Below, in pieces: positions 40,153-48,656 of a DNA stretch of 64,000 nucleotides (position 1 is its first letter; the number at the start of each line of letters is the position of its first letter). The position numbers and the translations under genes were made by a program. The DNA is from Candidatus Lachnoclostridium stercoravium. Its GTDB lineage: Bacteria; Bacillota; Clostridia; Lachnospirales; Lachnospiraceae. The notes under the pieces are model-generated. The model was not told the DNA's origin. It searched no databases and saw only the letters and a program-made list of their open reading frames with translations. The DNA lies in contig DWZA01000020.1 in NCBI GenBank assembly GCA_019118365.1, positions 34,560 through 98,559 of the forward strand. The letters are read 5' to 3'.

Positions 40153-41121
40153 ATGGAGGATAAATTATTAAAAGTGGAAAATTTGCAGGTAGGAATAAAG
40201 ACATACAGAGGAGAAGTCCAGGCAGTCAGAAATGTTTCCTTTACGGTAGACAGAGGAGAAATATTTTCAATCGTAGGCGAGTCGGGATGTGGAAAAAGCG
40301 TGACTGCCCAAACGCTGATGAAACTAAATCCAAGCCCGCCGGCAATGATCAAGTCGGGCCACATTTATTTTGAGGGGCGGGATATTGTTCCGCTAAAAGA
40401 AAAGGAAATGAGAAAGCTCCGTGGAAGAGAGATCAGTATGATCTTCCAGGATCCGATGACCTGCCTGAACCCCTCAAAAAAGGTGGGAAAGCAGATCGCC
40501 GAAGCTCTGACAGTCCATGAAAAAATGGGAAGAGAACAGACGAAGAAGAAAGTGATAGAGCTTTTATCGCTTGTAGGGATCCCAAGCCCGGAAGAGCGGG
40601 CGGAACAATATCCTCACGAATATTCCGGCGGAATGAGGCAGAGAGCGATGATCGCTATGGGACTGGCCTGCAGGCCGAAGCTTTTGATCGCCGACGAGCC
40701 TACGACTGCTTTAGACGTTACGATACAGGCGCAGATCCTGGAACTGATGAAAAAAACCAAAGAGATCACAGGAAACGCGATCATCCTTATTACCCATGAC
40801 CTGGGGGTAGTGGCCAATATGGCGGATAAGGTGGCGGTTATGTATGCGGGAAAGATCGTAGAAATGACTTCCTGTATGGAAATATTTAAAAATCCCCTTC
40901 ATCCTTATACGATCCAGCTTCTGGCGGCAAAACCAAAGTTCGACCAGAAAAAAGAGGAAAGGCTTGTTCCGATCGACGGCATGCCGCCGTCCCTGCTGGA
41001 TCCGCCGGCGGGCTGCGCTTTTGCAGAACGGTGCAAATACTGCACGGAGCGCTGCAGGAAGGAGCAGCCGGAGTTAAAGACCATGGAAAACGGCCATCAG
41101 GTAAGCTGCTTTCTGGTATAA
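40153..41121 (+). CDS. Dipeptide-type ABC importer ATPase, DppD-like (operon 2)
   Basis: This 322-residue ATPase has Walker [12 protein letters not shown]-loop [11 protein letters not shown], signature YSGGMRQR, Walker [14 protein letters not shown]-loop THD and the C-terminal oligopeptide-transporter domain ([14 protein letters not shown]). GGAGG precedes the ATG. In this operon the two ATPases come first, then permeases and binding protein, the reverse of the operon at 9158-14628. It is paralogous to the protein at 10976. Confidence 0.92.
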   Translation: MEDKLLKVENLQVGIKTYRGEVQAVRNVSFTVDRGEIFSIVGESGCGKSVTAQTLMKLNPSPPAMIKSGHIYFEGRDIVPLKEKEMRKLRGREISMIFQDPMTCLNPSKKVGKQIAEALTVHEKMGREQTKKKVIELLSLVGIPSPEERAEQYPHEYSGGMRQRAMIAMGLACRPKLLIADEPTTALDVTIQAQILELMKKTKEITGNAIILITHDLGVVANMADKVAVMYAGKIVEMTSCMEIFKNPLHPYTIQLLAAKPKFDQKKEERLVPIDGMPPSLLDPPAGCAFAERCKYCTERCRKEQPELKTMENGHQVSCFLV

Positions 41122-41151
41122 AGCATGAGAAGCAGGAAGGAAGTGGAGATT

Positions 41152-42159
41152 ATGAAAACAAAAGAAGTACTCCTGGAATGTTCGGACGTATGTGAATATT
41201 TTCCATTAGAAAACGGCCGGAAGTTAAAGGCGGTAGACGGAGTATCTTTAAAAATCGCCCATGGCGAAGTCCTGGGGATCGTCGGAGAATCCGGGTGCGG
41301 AAAATCTACGCTGGGGCGTGTCATTTCCAGAATATACCGCCCTACGTCAGGACAGATTTTTTATAGAGGAAGATTAAAAAATGATGCGGACGGGAAAAAC
41401 AGGCTGTCGCCGAAAGAGGAGAAAGAATACTGCAAAAATGTCCAGGTGATCTTTCAGGATCCGTATTCTTCTCTGAATCCCAGGCATACGGCCGGCAGGA
41501 CGATAGCGAGAGGGCTGGAAGTGCATGGCCTGTATAAAGGAAGGGAAAAGGAACGGGTAGAAGAACTGTTGGAAATGGTAGGGCTTCCTCCGGAGGCAAA
41601 GGATCGGTATCCTCATGAGTTTTCCGGAGGTCAGAGGCAGAGGATCTGTATAGCAAGGGCCCTGGCGATCGAACCGGAATTGCTTATCTGCGACGAACCG
41701 ATATCCGCTTTGGATGTTTCGATCCAGTCTCAGATCATTAATCTTCTGATCGATCTGAAAGAGAAGCTCGGTTTGACGATGATATTCATTTCCCATGATC
41801 TAAGCGTGGTGAAATATATATGCGACAGAGTGGCTGTTATGTATCTGGGGACGGTAGTGGAAGAAGGAACAAGCGAAGAGATTTATGAGAGTCCGTATCA
41901 TTATTATACGAAAGCGCTGCTTTCCGCCGTGCCGTTAGCAGATCCGGAAATTGAGAAAAACAGGAGCAGGATACTTCTTCAGGGAGACATTCCTTCGCCG
42001 GTGGACGCGCCGGCGGGATGTACCTTCTGCAGCAGATGCCCTTACTGCGATGAGATATGCAGGGAAAAACGTCCGAAATTGACAGAATGGGACAACGGAC
42101 ATCTGGCGGCATGCTGGCATGTCGGTCAGATCATGACAGAGGAGGAGAAAAGGCTATGA
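41152..42159 (+). CDS. Dipeptide-type ABC importer ATPase, DppF-like (operon 2)
   Basis: This partner ATPase of about 335 residues has Walker [13 protein letters not shown]-loop FQDPYSSLNPRH and a standard signature FSGGQRQR, unlike the LDGGRRQR of its paralogue at 12003, followed by Walker B LLICDEPISALD. ATG 41152 with GTGGAG upstream is preferred to ATG 41125, which has no ribosome site. Its stop overlaps the next start (ATGA). Confidence 0.9.
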   Translation: MKTKEVLLECSDVCEYFPLENGRKLKAVDGVSLKIAHGEVLGIVGESGCGKSTLGRVISRIYRPTSGQIFYRGRLKNDADGKNRLSPKEEKEYCKNVQVIFQDPYSSLNPRHTAGRTIARGLEVHGLYKGREKERVEELLEMVGLPPEAKDRYPHEFSGGQRQRICIARALAIEPELLICDEPISALDVSIQSQIINLLIDLKEKLGLTMIFISHDLSVVKYICDRVAVMYLGTVVEEGTSEEIYESPYHYYTKALLSAVPLADPEIEKNRSRILLQGDIPSPVDAPAGCTFCSRCPYCDEICREKRPKLTEWDNGHLAACWHVGQIMTEEEKRL

Positions 42160-43085
42160 GGAAATATATTTTGCACAGGCTATGGCAGCTGATCCCGGTT
42201 ATCATTGGCGTCACTTTTATCGTTTTCACTCTTCTTTACATATCTCCGGGAGATCCGGTAAAGATCATGATGGGGGAATCCGTTTCCCAGGAAGTCCTGG
42301 AGACTACGAGGGAGCAGATGGGATTGAACGATCCTTTCCTGGTCCGCTATGCAAACTATCTAAAGGGGATCGTGTTTGATCTTGATCTGGGACAGTCGTA
42401 CGCGACAAAACGCCCGGTGATCCAGGAAATTCTGGACTGCGCGCCGAACACCTTAAAACTTGCCGTTATGTCTATGGCTGCAGCGATTGTCGGCGGGATC
42501 GTATTGGGAGTGATCTCGGCAGTAAAGCACAATACCTGGATGGATTCGGGAATTTCTGTTCTGGCGCTGATCGGAATCTCTTTTCCTTCCTTCTGGCTGG
42601 GACTTTTGCTGGTATTGGCTTTTTCTGTCAAGCTGGGGTGGTTCCCTTCCTCAGGATTTGACAGCTGGCAGTCTATGGTGCTGCCCTGCGGCGTGCTGGC
42701 GGTGCAGAGCGTGGCTACCCTTACCAGAATGACCAGATCCAGCATGCTGGACGTTATCCGCCAGGACTATGTGAGAACGGCAAAGGCAAAAGGACTCAGC
42801 GCGCCGGCGATCGTATTTTTCCATGAACTAAAAAATGCGTTGATACCGGTAATTACCATGATCGGTATGGATTTTGGATCTCTTTTAGGCGGCGCGGTTT
42901 TAACAGAAACGATTTTCTCTATCCAGGGGATAGGAAGGCTGATGGTAGATTCTATTAAAAGAAGGGATTATCCGGTAGTCCAGGGCAGCGTGATCTTTAT
43001 CGCGATCGCCTGCTGCCTGGTGAATCTTCTGGTAGATATCCTTTATATGTTCCTGGATCCGAAACTTCGTAAGAAAAAAGTGTAA
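42156..43085 (+). CDS. Dipeptide-type ABC importer permease, DppB-like (operon 2)
   Basis: This permease of about 309 residues has the DppB start (RKYILHRLWQLIPVIIGVTF) and PGDPVKIMMGES, six helices, and the EAA loop DYVRTAKAKGLSAPAIVFFHELKNALIPV. The start is ATG 42156, which overlaps the ATPase stop by four bases with GGAGGAG upstream. The longer frame to 42057 lies inside the ATPase gene and is not real. It is paralogous to the permease at 9158. Confidence 0.92.
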   Translation: MRKYILHRLWQLIPVIIGVTFIVFTLLYISPGDPVKIMMGESVSQEVLETTREQMGLNDPFLVRYANYLKGIVFDLDLGQSYATKRPVIQEILDCAPNTLKLAVMSMAAAIVGGIVLGVISAVKHNTWMDSGISVLALIGISFPSFWLGLLLVLAFSVKLGWFPSSGFDSWQSMVLPCGVLAVQSVATLTRMTRSSMLDVIRQDYVRTAKAKGLSAPAIVFFHELKNALIPVITMIGMDFGSLLGGAVLTETIFSIQGIGRLMVDSIKRRDYPVVQGSVIFIAIACCLVNLLVDILYMFLDPKLRKKKV

Positions 43086-43103
43086 GGGCAAAGGAGGGCG
43101 CGG

Positions 43104-43982
43104 ATGATGGCAAAGAAAAAAGAAAAGAAAAAGGAAGAAAAACAGACGGAATTAAGGATCGCGTTTCGCATGTTCAGGAGGAATCCGCTGGCGGTGGCAG
43201 GATCGGTCGTGCTGATCCTTTTGATCCTGGCGGCAATATTTGCAGATTTTATTACGCCGTATTACGCGGAGAGCCAGAACCTTATGGAAGCGTTTCAGGG
43301 GCCCAGCGCCCTTCACTGGTTCGGCACGGATGAGTTTGGAAGAGATATCTATTCCAGGGTGATATATGGAACAAGGCAGTCGCTTCTGATCGGTTTTGCC
43401 TCTATTGCTATCGCGGTTGCGGCAGGCTGCTTCATAGGTCTGATCAGCGGTTATTACCAAGGCGCTTTGGGCAGCTTCCTGATGAGAGTTATGGATATTA
43501 TCATGGCGATCCCGTCCATGCTGTTTGCGATTGCCATCGTAGCTGCTTTAGGAAGCAATCTGAGGAATCTTTTGATCGCTATCGCATTTTCCAGGATCCC
43601 TATTTACGCCCGCCTTATGCGGTCGTCGGTAGTTTCGGTAAAGCAGATGGAATACGTTACGGCTGCGAAGGTTATGGGGGTCAGCGATAAAAAGATCATC
43701 CTGGAGGATATACTGCCAAACAGCCTGTCCCCTATTATCGTACAGGCTACCCTGGGAGTTGCATTTGCGATCCTGACAGCGGCAGGAATGAGTTTTCTCG
43801 GCCTGGGGATACAGCCGCCTACGCCGGAGTGGGGCAATATGATATCGGTGGCAAAGACCTATATCAGAGAATATCCTCACATGACGATTTTCCCAGGAGC
43901 GGCGATCATGATCACCATTCTTTCCCTGAATCTGATGGGAGACGGGCTTCGGGATGCGCTGGATCCTAAGATGAGGTATTAA
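43104..43982 (+). CDS. Dipeptide-type ABC importer permease, DppC-like (operon 2)
   Basis: This 292-residue permease has a Lys/Glu-rich cytoplasmic tail (MMAKKKEKKKEEKQTE), then the DppC family helices, the HWFGTDEFGRDIYSRVIYGTR motif and the EYVTAAKVMGVSDKKIILEDILPN EAA loop region. GGAGGG precedes the tandem ATGATG, and either ATG could be used. It pairs with the permease at 42156. Confidence 0.92.
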   Translation: MMAKKKEKKKEEKQTELRIAFRMFRRNPLAVAGSVVLILLILAAIFADFITPYYAESQNLMEAFQGPSALHWFGTDEFGRDIYSRVIYGTRQSLLIGFASIAIAVAAGCFIGLISGYYQGALGSFLMRVMDIIMAIPSMLFAIAIVAALGSNLRNLLIAIAFSRIPIYARLMRSSVVSVKQMEYVTAAKVMGVSDKKIILEDILPNSLSPIIVQATLGVAFAILTAAGMSFLGLGIQPPTPEWGNMISVAKTYIREYPHMTIFPGAAIMITILSLNLMGDGLRDALDPKMRY

Positions 43983-44054
43983 TCTGCAGATACTGCAGTT
44001 AATCAGCTTTTTAACAAGCCTAAAAATTTATAGAAGAAATGAGGAGGAAAGCAT

Positions 44055-45728
44055 ATGAGAAGAAAAAAGGTAATGATATTCGCCATAGCGGCCATGCTGA
44101 CGCTGTCCGCCGGCTGTACGAAGAGAGATGCAGCGCAGACGTCAGGGAGTGAGGGAACAGAGACTTCCAGCGCACAGAGCACAGAGGCGGCTCAGGATGC
44201 AGCCGCAGCCCAGGCGGAAGAGGCTATGAAAAGAGCGCAGAAAGAAGTGGATCCCAGCACAGTAAAAGGAAAGGAAAATAATAAAGATCTTGTAGTGGCA
44301 TTCGGTTCAGACACCACTACTCTGGATCCTCACTGCGCCGGAAACAGCGCGGCTGTAAACGTCCTTCTTCCTGTTGTGGAGCAGCTGGTCCGCTATGACG
44401 CAGACGGCAATCTTCAGCCGTGGCTGGCAGAGTCCTATGAGATACTGGATCCGCAGACGATACAGTTTCATCTCCGGAAAGGCGTAAAATTCCATAATGG
44501 AGAGGAAATGAAAGCCTCGGACGTTGTGTTCAGCTTTAAAAGAGCGACCACGGATTATGCGGCAAACGTCGCGTATATCATGGACATGGTCGATCCGGAC
44601 GGCCTTGAGATCATAGACGATTATACAGTTAATGTCCGTACGAAGGTACCGTTTGCATCGTTTATATATTATATGCCTTATATCGGAGCTTCCATTATAT
44701 CGGAAAAAGCTTATCAAAGCGACGAGGCCATCGAACATCCGGTGGGAACAGGCCCTTATCGTTTTGTAGAATATAAAAAAGGCGATTATGTGAAATACGA
44801 GAAGAATCCGGATTACTGGAAAGGAGAGCCAGCATGCGACACCCTTACGATAAAAGCGATCCCGGACGTGACTCAGAGATATATTGCGCTGGAGACAGGA
44901 GAGGTAGATATCGCAGTAGGCCTTACTGTAAATGAGGTAAGCCAGATTGCGGATAATCCGGATCTTACACTGGCAACGTCTCCTACGACTGTCTTTACGA
45001 CATTGAATTTCAACTGTGCAAAAGCTCCTTTTGATAATGAAAAGTTCCGCCAGGCAATCGACTATGCGATCAATGAAGAAGCCGTGGTACAGGCGGTTTT
45101 CCGCGGAAGCGCTCAGTATACTCCGGGACCTGTGACGCCGAATACAAAGTATTTCTATGACGGCGAGCCTCACTGCCGCTATGACGTTGAAAAGGCAAAG
45201 GAACTTTTTGCAGAGTCAGGCGCGGATATGAGCAAAACTTACGAGATCGTAACCAATGAAAGTCAGACCAGGATCGATGAAGCCACCATTATCCAGCAGC
45301 AGCTGGCAGAAGCTGGAATGAACGTAAAGATCACGGTTATGGAATATGCCGCATATATGGATTATACGACGGGAGAAGATAAGGAAATGTTCTTCAACGG
45401 CTGGGGCGCCGTAGGCTTCCCGGATCCGGACAACAATCTGTATGGGCCGCTCCATTCTTCTGGAATCCCGGAAAATAACAACACCTACACTAACGATCCA
45501 AAACTGGATGAAATGCTGGATCAGGAGCGTTCTCTGGAAGATGGAGAAGAAAGGGAGCAGCTGTGCTATGATATCCAGAAATATATCCGAGATCTTACCC
45601 CTTATGTAACGCTGGAAAACTCGATAAACCTTGTAGGACTTCATACATACGTACAGGGATTTGAGGCAATGCCTCCGACTGACCAGTATTATAACTTCGT
45701 ATCCCTGATCGGTACGTCTGACAAATAA
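44055..45728 (+). CDS. Solute-binding lipoprotein, family 5 (operon 2)
   Basis: This 557-residue binding protein for importer 2 has lipobox LSAGC (Cys21) and then an unusually long Ala/Glu/Ser/Thr-rich linker (about residues 25-75) with helical AEEAMKRAQKEVD, before the SBP_bac_5 domain (TLDPHCAGN, LRKGVKFHNGEEMKASDVVFSFKR). It is a paralogue of the protein at 13066, sharing GAVGFPDPDNNLYGP. GGAGGA precedes the ATG. The ligand is unknown. Confidence 0.92.
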   Translation: MRRKKVMIFAIAAMLTLSAGCTKRDAAQTSGSEGTETSSAQSTEAAQDAAAAQAEEAMKRAQKEVDPSTVKGKENNKDLVVAFGSDTTTLDPHCAGNSAAVNVLLPVVEQLVRYDADGNLQPWLAESYEILDPQTIQFHLRKGVKFHNGEEMKASDVVFSFKRATTDYAANVAYIMDMVDPDGLEIIDDYTVNVRTKVPFASFIYYMPYIGASIISEKAYQSDEAIEHPVGTGPYRFVEYKKGDYVKYEKNPDYWKGEPACDTLTIKAIPDVTQRYIALETGEVDIAVGLTVNEVSQIADNPDLTLATSPTTVFTTLNFNCAKAPFDNEKFRQAIDYAINEEAVVQAVFRGSAQYTPGPVTPNTKYFYDGEPHCRYDVEKAKELFAESGADMSKTYEIVTNESQTRIDEATIIQQQLAEAGMNVKITVMEYAAYMDYTTGEDKEMFFNGWGAVGFPDPDNNLYGPLHSSGIPENNNTYTNDPKLDEMLDQERSLEDGEEREQLCYDIQKYIRDLTPYVTLENSINLVGLHTYVQGFEAMPPTDQYYNFVSLIGTSDK

Positions 45729-45752
45729 ACGGAAACTTATATTTACAAACCC

Positions 45753-45788
45753 TTTCGCATAAGCTATAATATTTTCAAGCTTAAAAGC
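45753..45788. repeat. Conserved 36-base block before a terminator, copy 2
   Basis: CCTTTCGCATAAGCTATAAT followed by ATTTTCAAGCTTAAAA matches the block at 37210-37245 at all but about five positions. It runs directly into the next terminator. Confidence 0.6.
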
Positions 45789-45818
45789 CATCCGCCTTAA
45801 CCGGTGCGATGGCTTTTT
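45783..45818 (+). terminator. Terminator of importer operon 2
   Basis: AAAAGCCATC pairs with GATGGCTTTTT around a 15-base loop, ending in a T run. Confidence 0.75.
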
Positions 45819-45912
45819 GCGCAATACGCCCGGCGAGCGGCCGCCCCGTTCCGGTGGGAGGAGGCTTCCAGGCGTATTGCGCCCGGACGGGAAGTCCTTT
45901 TCCCGCCCGGAC
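45819..45912. other. GC-rich double hairpin
   Basis: GCGCAATACGCC and GGCGTATTGCGC form a perfect 12-bp stem enclosing a GC-rich loop with partial pairing. CCGGACGGGAA / TTCCCGCCCGG follows directly as a second stem. It may be a structured RNA or an insulator between operons. It is not similar to repeat families A or B. Confidence 0.5.
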
Positions 45913-45947
45913 AGATAATATGAGAGAATAGGTGGAGGGGTGAAAAG

Positions 45948-46472
45948 ATGTCAAAGATGACCACGCTTTGCTATATCGAGCACGACGGAAAGTATCTTAT
46001 GCTCTATCGCAATAAAAAGGAAAATGATATCAACGAGGGAAAATGGATCGGCGTAGGCGGCCATTTTGAAGAAGGGGAAAGCCCGGAGGAGTGTCTGGTA
46101 CGGGAAGTGAAGGAAGAGACGGGCCTGACGGTTTTTTCTTACCAGTTCCGCGGGCTCATCACCTTTATCCCCAAACCGGGGGAAGCGGAATATATGTGTC
46201 TTTACACGGCGGACGGATACCGAGGCGAGATAAAGGAGTGCGACGAAGGAGAATTAAAATGGGTCAATAAACAGGATATTGACGAGCTGAACCTGTGGGA
46301 AGGAGACAGGATCTTCCTGGAGCTTTTAAGGAGAAACGCTTCTTTCTTTTCCCTGAAGCTGGAATATGAGGGGGATAAACTGATCGAGGCGGTTTTAGAC
46401 GGCGAGAAGATCGACCTGTCGGAGCCGAAGAAAAAAGAGGCGAAAGGCTGGAGGTTCCCATGGGCAAGATAG
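45948..46472 (+). CDS. NUDIX hydrolase, MutT/8-oxo-dGTPase-like
   Basis: This 174-residue NUDIX protein has a full box GGHFEEGESPEECLVREVKEETGL (residues 34-57). The fold starts MTTLCYIEHDGKYLMLYRN, as in MutT-like enzymes that clean the nucleotide pool. The C-terminal 40 residues are a charged extension. GGAGGGG precedes the ATG. Its end overlaps the regulator gene at 46460 by 13 bases, so the two are translated together, although no functional link is known. Confidence 0.88.
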   Translation: MSKMTTLCYIEHDGKYLMLYRNKKENDINEGKWIGVGGHFEEGESPEECLVREVKEETGLTVFSYQFRGLITFIPKPGEAEYMCLYTADGYRGEIKECDEGELKWVNKQDIDELNLWEGDRIFLELLRRNASFFSLKLEYEGDKLIEAVLDGEKIDLSEPKKKEAKGWRFPWAR

Positions 46473-48421
46473 TGCTTTTGGTATCGAAAGAAGAGATGCT
46501 CCACCAGGCCCACAATATCCTTCAGGAGAGCAGATACAAGATTGAAAAGATGAAAGTGATCCGCACAGAGGATACCATCGTAGAGGCGAGGAAGGCGATT
46601 GCCGAGGGCGCCTCTATTATCATTGCCAGAGGGCTTCAGGCGTCGCTGATCAAACAGTATACGGACATTCCTGTGGTGGAGATCGTGATGACGGCCCAGG
46701 AAATGGCGCTGCTGGTGATGAAGGCAAAACAGATTTTAAAGAAGCCCCATCCGGTGATCGGAGTGGTGGGGTCGAAAAATATGTTCTGCGACATGTCTTA
46801 TTTTGACGTGCTTTATGATATCGAGCTGCGGACCTATTATGAGACAACGGGAAGACGGTTCGGACTGGCTGCGGAAAAGGCCGCAGAGGACAAGGTAGAC
46901 CTGATCATGGGAGGAAATACGGCGATCCGGGTAGCGGGCGAAAAAGGGATCCCGTCCCTGTTCCTCTCCACAACAGAAGACGCCATGCGTTCCGCGTTTA
47001 TCATGGCGGAGCATATGGATTTCGCCATGGAAGCAGAGAAAAAGAGCGCAGCCCAGATCGAGACGCTCCTGGACTATTCGACGAACGGCGTGATCCGTCT
47101 GGACCGCAGCGGGAAGGTGATCTCTGTCAATCCTATGATGAAACAGATCATGGACGGAGACGGGGAAGACATGATCGGGAAAGAACTGACGGAGGTCTTT
47201 CACGAAATCAGTAAAGAATCCCTGGATCATATCCTGGAAAAGGGGGAAGAAAACCATACCTGGTTTATCCAGACTGGGAAAAATAAAAATGCGGTGCTGG
47301 CGACTCTCGCTCCTGTCGTCGTAGACGGAAAAGCGGAAGGAGCCGTATTTACCTGTCACAGGATCAGGAAAAGGGAGGCTCCTGCCCCGGAGCAAAAGGG
47401 CGGAGGGAAAAAGTTTATCGCTCTGGGCAGCTTTCAGGATATCGTCCAGAAATCCGGCGCCATGCAGGAATGTATCCGAAAGGCCAGACTCTATGCTATG
47501 TCTGAAAAACCGGTTCTGATCCAGGGAGAGACGGGCACGGAGGTGCGGCTTCTGGCCCAGGGGATCCACAACGCCAGCTTAAGGAGCGGCGGTCCGTTCC
47601 TGACGCTGAACTGCCGTGGGATGGGAGAAGAAGAGCAGAGAAAGAGGATCTTTGGCGAAAACGGAGCTATAGCCATGGCGGCAGGCGGCACGCTTTTTCT
47701 GGAAGAAGGGGAATGGCTTTCTGCGGACAGCCAGTACCGGCTCTATCAGGCGGCGGCTTTTAGACGCCTGGTCTCCGACGCTTTTTCTCAATGGGAGCAT
47801 GGAGACATCCGTCTGATCTTTGCCGTATCGCGGCCTTTGGATAAAATTTTCAGAGAAGGAAAGATCCGGGCGGATCTGTTTTACCTTTTGAAAGGCCTTA
47901 CCCTCGACGTGCCTCCGCTTCGTGACAGGAAGGAAGATCTGAAAGAAATGATAACAGCCGGCTTCCGATCCGCGTGCGAACGGTATTCCAGGTATCATGC
48001 GCTGACGGACGGAGCGTGGAAATGTCTGATGGATCACCCCTGGCCGGGCAACCTTATCCAGATCGAGAGCTTTACAGAGCGGATGGTGCTTACCGCCGGA
48101 AAACGGTCCCTTGACGAGGATATGATCCGGAAACTGTTTGAGGAACTTTATCCGGAGGCGGAGAAAAAAAGCAGAGAAGACGGAGAACACGAAGAGGAAA
48201 GAGAATACGGAGAAAGCAGATACGGCGAAGGCGGATACGGGGGAAGCGAATACAAGGAAGATGGATACGGAGAAAACGGCGGCGGAGCCGTTTACGGCGA
48301 AGCGGCAAAGATCCGCGCCGCCCTGAAAGCCTGCGCTGGAAACCGGGAAAAGACGGCCCAGGCGTTAGGGATCAGCAAGCCCACCTTGTGGCGAAAGATG
48401 AAAAAATACGGAATTGTTTAA
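46460..48421 (+). CDS. PrpR-type regulator with degenerate sigma-54 activator domain
   Basis: This 653-residue protein has an N-terminal PrpR sensor domain (about 1-190), a PAS domain (about 200-300), an AAA region like sigma-54 activators, and a C-terminal Fis-type helix-turn-helix (KTAQALGISKPTLWRKMKKYGI). The AAA region is broken: Walker A reads GETGTEVR (356-363) without Lys, the GAFTGA loop that contacts sigma-54 is missing (FGENGAIAMAAGGTLF), and Walker B reads LFLEE. A low-complexity Gly/Tyr/Glu linker (about 575-610) precedes the helix-turn-helix. It probably controls the 48.6-53.6 kb genes by another mechanism. Confidence 0.85.
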   Translation: MGKIVLLVSKEEMLHQAHNILQESRYKIEKMKVIRTEDTIVEARKAIAEGASIIIARGLQASLIKQYTDIPVVEIVMTAQEMALLVMKAKQILKKPHPVIGVVGSKNMFCDMSYFDVLYDIELRTYYETTGRRFGLAAEKAAEDKVDLIMGGNTAIRVAGEKGIPSLFLSTTEDAMRSAFIMAEHMDFAMEAEKKSAAQIETLLDYSTNGVIRLDRSGKVISVNPMMKQIMDGDGEDMIGKELTEVFHEISKESLDHILEKGEENHTWFIQTGKNKNAVLATLAPVVVDGKAEGAVFTCHRIRKREAPAPEQKGGGKKFIALGSFQDIVQKSGAMQECIRKARLYAMSEKPVLIQGETGTEVRLLAQGIHNASLRSGGPFLTLNCRGMGEEEQRKRIFGENGAIAMAAGGTLFLEEGEWLSADSQYRLYQAAAFRRLVSDAFSQWEHGDIRLIFAVSRPLDKIFREGKIRADLFYLLKGLTLDVPPLRDRKEDLKEMITAGFRSACERYSRYHALTDGAWKCLMDHPWPGNLIQIESFTERMVLTAGKRSLDEDMIRKLFEELYPEAEKKSREDGEHEEEREYGESRYGEGGYGGSEYKEDGYGENGGGAVYGEAAKIRAALKACAGNREKTAQALGISKPTLWRKMKKYGIV

Positions 48422-48475
48422 AAACGATTGAAAAATATAACATATTGGTCTATGATACAAGAGTTCTGACAAACA

Positions 48476-48615
48476 GTTCAGGACGGCGGGAAAACAGGGG
48501 CAAAAACAGGCATTAAGCTTGCTTATAAGCATGTTTTTGCCCCTGTTTTCACATCGGATGGACATCCGATGCTTCTTGCCCGGCCTTGGCTGGGCAAGAA
48601 GATGTCGTCCTGAAC
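48476..48615. repeat. Repeat family B, full 140-bp copy 1
   Basis: The outer stem is GTTCAGGACGGC / GTCGTCCTGAAC. Three inner arms follow: GAAAACAGGGGCAAAAACAGG paired with its complement around TTAAGCTTGC; CATCGGATGGACATCCGATG; and CTTCTTGCCCGGCC / GGCTGGGCAAGAAG. The arm order is the same as in family A. It lies 41 bases before the antiporter gene, in the same orientation as the copy at 50220. Confidence 0.9.
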
Positions 48616-48656
48616 AGAATATTATTTATATTATTTACACAAAGGAGAAAGCGAGT

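Noticed and set aside
48519..48656. Extension of the antiporter frame upstream of ATG 48657
   Set aside because: It lies inside repeat B, has no family likeness, and a good ribosome site precedes ATG 48657.
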